Below, piece by piece: positions 55,940 through 64,000 of a DNA stretch of 64,000 nt (positions are counted from its first letter, which is position 1; each line of letters opens with the position of its first letter). The notes below the pieces were generated by a model, which was given only the letters and a program-made list of their open reading frames with translations, had not been told where the DNA came from and made no database searches. The DNA is taken from the NCBI GenBank assembly GCA_949317995.1, contig OX439052.1, positions 41,288,599 to 41,352,598 on the forward strand. Reading direction: 5' to 3'. The DNA is from Acholoe squamosa. Its lineage: Eukaryota > Annelida > Polychaeta > Phyllodocida > Polynoidae. Position numbers and translations under genes: made by a program.

Positions 55940-56510
55940 TGACTCGGTGACTCATTACTTATTACTCACTCAGTGACTTACTCACTTGCTTACTCATCAC
56001 TCAATATTGCTCACCCCCTCACTCACTCACCCACTCACTCACTCACTCACTCACTTGCTCACTCACCCACTCACTTTCTCACTCACTCACTCACTCACTC
56101 ACCCACTCACCCACTAATTTACTGACTTCCTCATCCACTCACACATTCACCTACTCATCACACACTGTCATGCACACACCCACTCATTCACTCACTCTCT
56201 TATTTCCTTTGCTCAGTCAGTCATGGCCACAACTCTTCACTCACTCACTCATGCACTCATCCGTTCACCCACTCACTCATTCTACCACTTACACACTCAC
56301 TTAACCACCCGTGTTTGTGAGTGAGCTCTGACTGATCCATTCACTTACTCATCCGCTCACTCACCCACCCACCCAGTCCCCACCACTCACCATCCCCAAC
56401 TCTCTGACTCACCTACTCACTCATTCACTCACTCATGCACTGACTTACTCACCTACTTACTCTCAGACTTACTGCCTCACTCAACCAAACACTCATTTAC
56501 TCAGTCATAG
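55940..56510. repeat. (CTCA)n-rich low-complexity tract
   Basis: Imperfect ACTCACTCACTC repeats over about 570 bp, interrupted by unrelated words near 56170-56240. Confidence 0.9.
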
Positions 56511-57959
56511 ATCCATTTGAAGCCAGGAGAGACAATTTGGCCACTACAGCTTGTCAGCCCTGATACAAGAGGAGGGTAACGAAGTACACGACTCAGCGTC
56601 AATTCCTACCCCATCCAACCTCGTTCTGCGCCTCGTTTCAGCACGACAATGGGCAGCTAACAAGGCTAAAACCGACCGGCGAGTGCCTTCTTCCGGACAA
56701 ATTGGAGCCAGAGGAGAATAAAAGGAAGGAAGGATGTGGGTGGGGTGGATGATGTTGGGCAGGAAGGGGGTAAATGTATGATAGGGTGAATGGAAGTGTA
56801 GGGGGAGTGGGTTCTACATGGGGATGGTTTAAGAGAAAAGGCTTGATGACCATTATATAGGAGATATGAGAAGGCAGTATAAATCTTTAGGTCCGTCAAA
56901 AATGTTTTACTCTACCAGTGTAAATGGCACATATGGCATAAACCTTCATTTGCTTTAGAGGTCTAACATGATATCAAATTGTGACATATTGTGACCTAAC
57001 AATTGGTGGCATTTGACTTATGCACCCTGTGATAAAAAGTATCAGTCTTGTACAGGAGTCAGGATGTACCATAAATTCCTGTCAAAAGCAGAGGTTTATG
57101 CACAAATCAGAAGCGTCCAAGTGCTTAAAGACACAGACACTGATTGTCATATCTTGGTCTATATCCAGAGGGTACTAAATATGGACCAATATGGACCAAG
57201 TGAAATATGATGCATGTTGTATTCTGAGATTTTAGAGTCAGTTCTAAACAAATTAATAACTAAAGTGCTCAAAAGCTACTCCCAAATTCACCTAATGATT
57301 TCTCCTTTAACTCAGAGCGCATCTCTAATGTGGAGTGCACCTCACACGCGAGCTAGTGTATAACATCTTTGAACGCACATGCCCCCTGTTGGCATGTGGA
57401 CGAACGATACTGGGTATAAGAGCTCCATTTGATCATAATGAGTTGGCATGGTGTCAAGCCCTGTCGGTGGTCTGTCATTCTCAAACATAAACCAGCCAAT
57501 TTGTCTCTTTGTGGAAAATCAGATATACTGTAAAGCCACTTGTAGTAGAGGTCCGTGGGCACTTAGATCTATTTTAAAACCTCTTTTCCAAGCCTTTAGC
57601 TGAGACAGGTGCTTATTTCAATGATGCTCTGTACTTAATACTGTTTTCAGTTGCCATGTACCCCTAGCACTTATTTGAGACCCCTAAGCTTAAACTAGCC
57701 ATTATGGTTTATGCATGATTTCTAAATATATGTTTCTATTTACAATTTAATAATATTAGAAAGCAAGTTCACCGCATATAAAAGAAATATTCATTTCATA
57801 CTTATACTACAAGGCTAGACAGATAACAGAGATTTGGGCGAACTTGTGTAGCGCATGGAGAGAGCTTCTGTGTTAACTATCGATGTGTGACGGGACGTAA
57901 GTATGATTGTATTACACTGGAGAGGGTGGAAACAATGACATGAGAACATCAAAGTAAGG
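56511..57959. other. No gene seen
   Basis: Mixed sequence. Short frames on both strands lack family features. Confidence 0.35.
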
Positions 57960-58360
57960 GCAGTATCATGATGCACCAATAAAGTGCTGGCACAACTGCC
58001 CACCAGCACTTCATTGCTACATCATGCCGACCCTCCTGGAGTTTATGTATCAACCCGGCCGTGGCGGATTGAGAGGGGGGGGAAAGGGGGTGGGCCCCCT
58101 CCTTTTTGCCAGTACTTAAGAGTTTAATTGCATATTTTCAACCCCGAAATTTGCTCAAAATTGGTGGTGTGTGCCCCCTCCTTTTGGGCCTTGTGTCCTC
58201 CTTTCCAAAATCTTGGATCCGCCACTGAACCTGAAGGGTAGGCATGATGCTCCAATGAAGTGCTGGCGAGCAGTCTCGCCAGCACTTCATTGGTGCATCA
58301 TGATGACCAATGGGTATGATGAACTCCTGCATCAGTGACCTTTAATAAAAGGGTTAAATT
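57960..58360. mobile_element. Palindromic MITE interrupted by a second MITE
   Basis: It starts near CATGATGCACCAATAAAGTGC and ends CTCCTGCATCAGTGACC...AAAAGGGTTAA. At its centre, 58252-58293, lies a perfect hairpin: two 19-bp arms (CCAATGAAGTGCTGGCGAG and its complement) around CAGT. A different element sits at 58059-58227. Confidence 0.75.
58059..58227. mobile_element. Nested MITE with GTGGCGGAT ends
   Basis: The left CCGTGGCGGATT is mirrored by GGATCCGCCACTG. The same host words (ATCAACCC / GAACCTGAAGGGT) continue on both sides, so it inserted into the older palindromic MITE. CAGTGGCGGATC ends are common in hAT-type MITEs. Confidence 0.65.
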
Positions 58361-59812
58361 AATTAATCTATAGAAACGAATTTTTGAAGCCCACAGTGGA
58401 TGCAGTCATTCAACCATCATGGTACAAGCATGAGTAATCTATGTTGCATCTCTGCATCATACTTTGCATATGTTGATACACTCCTGAATAGTTGGCATGA
58501 TACACCAATGCAGTGCTCGTGAGTTGGCCAACCAGAATTGCATTAGCCAATCACCAAGTACTAGGGGTATGAACCTTGAGGCACCATGCTGCATTTAGCT
58601 ATTCAAATGCCACTAATGCCAAAGCGCATCATGCAATCGGTGCATCAGGAATTTCATAATGGAGAGATGTTGCTCTGGCATGGAACTTGCAAGAACAACA
58701 TTCATGCATCATAGTTACACTAGTCCATTGGGGGAAATACACTTCTTTGGCACATCATGGCAAGCCTACTGACAAGCATAATTACCAGTACTTCACTAGT
58801 GCATCATGGCAACCAATTAACATGATACGAATGCCTGTGCATTAGTGCATGATGCACCTCTGCATCAGCAGCCCTTATAGGGTTAAGAGATACCAAGACT
58901 TCCTGTAGCTTTGTCCTCTGTCATTAAGGCACACCGGATATGGACATAGCATCCCTCCACACGTCACGTGACACCTAATCAGGCGCATGAGCACAAGGTG
59001 AGGAACACAGGAAGTATGTGTTACAGACGCCAGAAAGGTGTTGATACACCCGCCTAGCTTCTTTTGACCATGTAATAATCGCTTTTCACACTCTGTCTAT
59101 ACAGCTGATAAACCAATCAATGTTCGTAAAACTGCTAAACTCACGTAAACAAACTGAACCATCGTAAGTGTATTACAGTAAAGCAGTATAATTTCTCCTG
59201 CATCAGTGACCTTTAATAAAAGGGTTAAATTTATTAATCTATAGAAACGAATTTTTGAAGCCCACAGTGGATGCAGTCATTCAACCATCATGGTACAAGC
59301 ATGAGTAATCTATGTTGCATCTCTGCATCATACTTGGCATTATGTTGATACACTCCTGAATATTTGGCATGATACACCAATGCAGTGCTCGTGAGTTGGC
59401 CAAGCAGAATTGCATTAGCCCATCACCAAGTACTAGGGGTATGAACCTTGAGGCACCATGTTTTATTTAGCTATTCAAATGCCACTAATGCCAAAGCGCA
59501 TCATGCAATCGGTGCATCAGGAATTTCATAATGGAGAGATGTTGCTCTGGCATGGAACTTGCAAGAACAACATTCATGCATCATAGTTACACTAGTCCAT
59601 TGGGGGAAATACACTTCTTTGGCACATCATGGCAAGCCTACTGACAAGCATAATTACCAGTACTTCACTAGTGCATCATGGCAACCAATTAACATGATAT
59701 GAATGCCTGTCTATACAGCTGATAAACCATTCAATGTTCGTAAAACTTGTAAACTCACTTTAACTAACTGAACCATCGTAAGTGTATTACAGTAAAGCAG
59801 TATAATTTCTAC
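58324..59812. repeat. Tandem segmental duplication, 871-bp unit, second copy with internal deletion
   Basis: CTCCTGCATCAGTGACCTTT at 58324 recurs at 59195 and about 515 bp match closely. A second block (TCTATACAGCTGATAAACCA) at 59096 recurs at 59710. The 257-bp difference in offset (871 versus 614) shows the second copy lost 257 bp between the blocks. Differences such as ACCATGCTGCATT/ACCATGTTTTATT show moderate age. Confidence 0.9.
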
Positions 59813-61093
59813 CATGAAGTTTTAGATGGCATCATGGTGGCAGAAGGCATTTCTGTGGAGAATTTGGGACAAGAGGTTCAACATTATTTTGATAACATTA
59901 TTTGTACACTGTGTAGAAATTTATCAAAATTGGTGAGCTTTACTCCCGGCCATTCATTGCAGTACTGGAAGGCATTTCAACATATTGAAATACCCAAATT
60001 CCTCAAGGTTTGGCTGTTAAGCGAGGATGAAAATCTCAAGAATACAGAGGAGTCATAGCACTGAATATAAATTAGTGTAAACTTAAGTACGCCCTGGAAA
60101 ACAATAGTAAATAATTAGTGCTACATGAATGCATCACACTGACCCTATAACGATATTGATACATCCTTTTAAGGTATCATGGACTTTTGCAGCACTTGAA
60201 ATGGAATAGGTGCACCACAATAAAAATCAATTTGTGAAGCATCACTTCTCAGTAATTAGACCTCATATCAGTTAGCAGTTAAGGCGTAGGCCTACCTATT
60301 CCAGCATATTGTACACAGCCGCTGGTGGTGACAGTGAGGTGGTATATTCTTGTCTCACTAAAGACTGGACACAATTTGTATATACCATGAGTGACTGGTG
60401 TGTCCCCTAGTGTTAGTCTATGGAACTATTGTGTTATAGGTGAAGGGACATCTAATAGCAAATGTAAATGATAGCATGTGGATGAAAGCTGTAAATCATG
60501 AACAATGTATACATGTGATGAATGTGGTTAAGGATTTCAGTATATAACACCTCAAACTATTGAAAAATAACATGACAAGTAGTTCCTTCATAGATTCTGT
60601 AATTGGTGAGTTGGCAAACAGAAGCAATGATCAGAAACCTCTCATCCTATATTTGTATACAGCAACTTCCCCACATCTATTCCAATATCTTTTCACAACA
60701 CTGTTCCAGACTTGAAATAACATAACATTTATTTACTCTTGGCTGACAATTTTGGAGCCATTGTGGCCTGTAAGTGGCCATAAAGAGACACAAAATCCCT
60801 AGAGTACGAAGAAAAATGACTCTCACTTTCCCTCATAAAACCAATGCGACAAGGCGGTAAAAGGATGGGTGTGTATTTGTAATTGAACCTGCCAGCTGCA
60901 ACAACAAAAATCCATATGGGCCCCTGGGTTGAAGTAAAGCCCTCTCCTGACAAGGGGTGTTCTTACAAAGGGGTGTTTTTTTTCCAAGGGTGGCAAGTTT
61001 CTTTTCCAAAGTCCCTTGGGGGCTTTTAGTGTATGAATTCAATTTGGTGTGTGAGGAAATTGTCATGGTAAAGGACACAATGCAGAACAGTGT
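59813..61093. other. No supported gene
   Basis: A 74-codon frame at 59834-60058 (plus) has a protein-like composition but no recognised domain, homologue in the window or splice context. The remainder shows nothing clear. Confidence 0.35.
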
Positions 61094-61303
61094 ATACACT
61101 GTAAAAATTATGTCGTCAGAATGACGGTAAAATCCTTGTCCCTGGTTGCCAGATATCCATCATTGTTTTAACTAAGATTCCTTTGTACTGCAACACTTGA
61201 TTGTAAAAACTACAATGCTTCACTGCAATGCAATTGATGTGGTTCATTGTTCAGGTTAACAAGGATCCCTGGTAGATTCAGCAGTTATTTCTTAGTGCAT
61301 GTG
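61094..61303 (+). mobile_element. MITE with CACTGTAA ends, copy 1
   Basis: It starts CACTGTAAAAATTATGTCGTC and ends TCCCTGGTAGATTCAGCAGT with TTATTTCTTAGTG. It is matched in reverse by 62572-62786. A degenerate relative starts near 31390. Confidence 0.7.
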
Positions 61304-62571
61304 TGCAGCTTAATTCTTTATAGAATACATAGTGCGTCAGTGCATTATGCCCATTAGTCATCATGAATGATACATGGATGCAGCTCTTTGGAGTAACTCG
61401 CCACAAGAGTAACTCACTAGGGCTACACCCATGTATCATTTCTAGCCCTACAGACTTTAAATTACACTTCTGAAGTTTCTAATGAGAAAATTTGGAGACA
61501 CTGGTTTGGGTTGGGTTGGTAGGCAGGTGATGCTTGGTGACCCTCTATTGAGAAATTAAAAAGAAAGTGGAAAACACCTGTCCTAGCACTTCTCAAGGAA
61601 TGTGTTGAAGACGAGGCTAATACTCACAATCCGACACGACCACATATTCTTTTATGTATGATTACATAGGAAAATTCTACAGAAAAAATATTTCTCAAGG
61701 AATGAGAACTTTCACCAAAGAAATAAAAAAAAATGCAGTTAATAAATTTGTTAGCAGTGCAACCTTGCTCTCAGTCATTTCCATGCACTCTGAGCCCGAA
61801 TTGTGAATCTGCAGCAGATACCACAGTAGCAGTTACAGTAGAACCCCAGTCAAGTCAATTGATTTGTACTTACATCAACTTACCCTGTAGATCACAATAA
61901 CAAGCCTTTCCAATGTAAAACCGGGTCGCTGGGCTCACAGTATGGGGCACTAATTAACAGATTGTTAGTGGGCCACTTGCTTTCATTGCATTCATGTATT
62001 ATGCTAACTTATGTTATATCATGGTCATCGAGTTACAGAACCATTTTGGGTGCCCACACTGGATAGTATGGACCCCTCTATAGTGAGATAGAGGCATTGT
62101 CCCCGTCTGGTGTGTAGTGATTGGACTAGACCATGATATAAACACAATGTGTGATGAATATACTTGAACTCATGCCTTTCAAGGGCTTGATTGAGGCATT
62201 CCGCTTCATGTTGTGCCTCTATCATCCCCTGCAAGGCATTCGTTCAAGTCTATTCGCTATATATTACATTCATAGGGCTGATTATTAAGCACTAGCCACA
62301 TCATACTCAGCATGAATGCATTCAGCAGCTCCCAGAGGGTGAATTATTGATAAGTATAAGGTAGACAGGTAGTGTGTGGTCATGGATGAAGAGGGATTTA
62401 TTCCTAAGGCATATACTGTGTACATTGAGCATTCCAAGATGGAGAGGGGATCCTGGGATTCAGAGCTAGTTATACTCTAGTCTGTGTGGTGGAGCCACTA
62501 GCTTATGTATGAGTCAGTAAATGCTATGATCAGCCACTAGGTGGTGTACTGTTAGAGAGGGTGCACACCAC
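61304..62571. other. No gene seen
   Basis: Contains CATCATG-type MITE scraps near 61330-61440, nothing else clear. Confidence 0.35.
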
Positions 62572-62786
62572 ACTGTAAGAAATAACTGTTGAATCTACCA
62601 GGGAGGCTCAGAACGTTGAAGAGTGAACCACTGTTATCAAATTTCAGTGAATTGGTGGAGTTTTTTTACAACAAGCATTGGATGACACTTAAGTAGTACC
62701 AGAAATCTCTGAGAAGATACCAATGGATCTCTGTCAACTTTGGGACAAGGATTCTACTTTTTTTCTACGTCATTTTTAACAGCACA
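62572..62786 (-). mobile_element. MITE with CACTGTAA ends, copy 2 (reverse)
   Basis: CACTGTAAGAAATAACTGTTG followed by AATCTACCAGGGA is the complement of the right end of copy 1, and GGGACAAGGATTCTACTTTT...CACTG is the complement of its left end. Confidence 0.7.
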
Positions 62787-63323
62787 CTGAATGGGTGAAC
62801 ATGACTTTCAATGCATCCATCCAATCTTATTGTCTTTTATATTGCATTCCCTAAATAAGTCTAGCCTATTTGGAAGCTGACACAGTTTTATTAATAGTTG
62901 CATAGTGAAAGCTGTACCAGACACATTTCTGCTCTGATGTAAAAGAGCACTAACAAGTTGGCTATACTTTGTTCAGTGTCATAGATACGGTCGTACCTCG
63001 GCAAATTCATACACGCTGCATGTTGAGCACCAATTCCAAGGTACACATTTTGCCACTCAGCACCACCTAGTGGTGGCCAAGGGGTGGGCAGAGTACTTCC
63101 GGTCCCCCCTTGGTTCATGAGGGTACCACCAGATGGTGTGGTCACATGCGGACCTGAGCTGGTGTCTGGTTGGTGCCTGACTGGTCCCCATAGGGAGTTT
63201 TTAAACCATTCTGGGCTACATACTGTAAAAGCTTTATGTTTATTTAAGCACCATGGCATCTATTTTCTAAACTAGCCTTCACCCCCAGCCCTTACATATG
63301 TTATAACTTCATCGGCTAGCATT
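62787..63323. other. No gene seen
   Basis: Short frames on both strands overlap each other at 62891-63275 without family features. Confidence 0.35.
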
Positions 63324-63632
63324 CTGGGACCAATTGAGTGGTGATGTGCAATGATCAATGAATGAGGATCCTGAAAAACCTAAATGGCATGAATTTGATA
63401 TACAGGTGGTAACATCTTCACTACTTATTTAATCCAAGGACTTATAAAGAATTTAAAACTTAAGTCATTTAGAATGACTATGTTTAAGTGTGGGCATATA
63501 TTTTCATTTTTATTCATGAATCCATGAGTGTTATTTAATGTATTTATTATGTCAGCCTATTAAGATATGAACTAAAATATTTCTTACATTGTTTACCTTT
63601 AGTGGTTGAAACGAACAACTTATGTATTATGA
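63324..63632 (+). repeat. Dispersed repeat, copy 2 (first copy at 14376)
   Basis: Near-identical to 14376-14738, with about 50 bp missing. It is followed by CCAATAAAAACCTTCAAACTG, which includes a poly(A)-signal-like AATAAA. Confidence 0.75.
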
Positions 63633-64000
63633 TTCTTTGACCAATAAAAACCTTCAAACTGAAACTCTTTATTTCTTTTTATTTAGAATACATTCACAGG
63701 TTTCATTCTCACACCATAATGAGAAAAGGACACATGTAGGCACCATATGATTGTTTTTTCATGAACATGAAAAATAAATTTGAGATTTAGTCATGATAGA
63801 CAACAATACACAGCAATTCTCTTCAACAAGTGGATGCTGAAGAAAAAACAGGAAATATATTGACACTAGGTGAAATCAGCCAGTAACAAGACTCTCTGAG
63901 GTCACGTGACCTGCAAAGACATTGGCCTGCAAGGTCCCCTGATGATGAACGGCCATATTGCATTAACCTTTAAGCCTCAATGGAAGTGACCGAACCCCTG
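63633..64000. other. No gene seen
   Basis: AT-rich DNA to the window end. Confidence 0.35.

Noticed and set aside
55945..56500. CTCACTCA tract as a regulatory array
   Set aside because: The imperfect tetranucleotide repeat is best explained as a microsatellite; no conserved site stands out.
59834..60058. 74-codon frame as a small gene
   Set aside because: No recognisable domain and no supporting signals; it begins at the edge of the tandem duplication.

Overview
This is animal nuclear DNA, most likely from a marine invertebrate. It holds spliced genes with GT-AG introns, class A GPCRs, a type II membrane glycosyltransferase relic, an LTR element with an envelope-like gene, many palindromic MITE-like repeats, minisatellites and (AT)n/(CTCA)n tracts. 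I cannot name the species; an invertebrate deuterostome or lophotrochozoan would fit. There is no prokaryotic gene layout. About 95% of the window is non-coding or transposon-derived.

Layout. 1-7.3 kb: 3' part of a Ty3/gypsy (errantivirus-like) element with a frameshifted pol and an uninterrupted env-like ORF. 7.9-8.6 kb: two tandem satellites (52 and 40 bp units). 10.3-12.7 kb: GC-rich eroded interior of another LTR element, ending in a purine tract and a 411-bp LTR. 15.3-18 kb: an orphan copy of the GPCR upstream block and a 420-bp tandem array. 20.2-22.2, 31.7-33.7 and 41.1-45.2 kb: three paralogous GPCR genes, all on the minus strand. Each can be assembled into three coding exons with identical intron phases (0 and 2), including a short last exon. 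25.3-29.2 kb: a decayed gypsy element (5' LTR, primer site, gag, zinc knuckle). 29.2-29.8 and 37.2-37.8 kb: two miniature LTR retrotransposons (TRIMs). 45.7-48.1 kb: a 2.44-kb foldback element inserted in the upstream region of GPCR 3. 51.5-52.5 kb: a fucosyltransferase pseudogene. The rest is MITEs, SINE-like copies, solo LTRs and microsatellites.

The most unusual system is the TRIM pair. Every LTR (four of four) carries a complete tRNA-like module with A box, B box, cloverleaf pairing and a T-run terminator. The primer binding site one base after the 5' LTR is complementary to the 3' end of that same tRNA-like sequence plus CCA. The element therefore appears to encode, in its own LTR, an RNA able to prime its reverse transcription, or it was built from the gene of its own primer tRNA. 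Sequence differences between the two TRIMs at paired positions mostly keep the pairing.

The three GPCRs form a lineage-specific tandem family with non-canonical class A motifs, and they share upstream blocks. A fourth copy of that upstream block, without a receptor, lies near 15.5 kb. These shared blocks also supply empty sites that show how the foldback element landed in the upstream region of GPCR 3.
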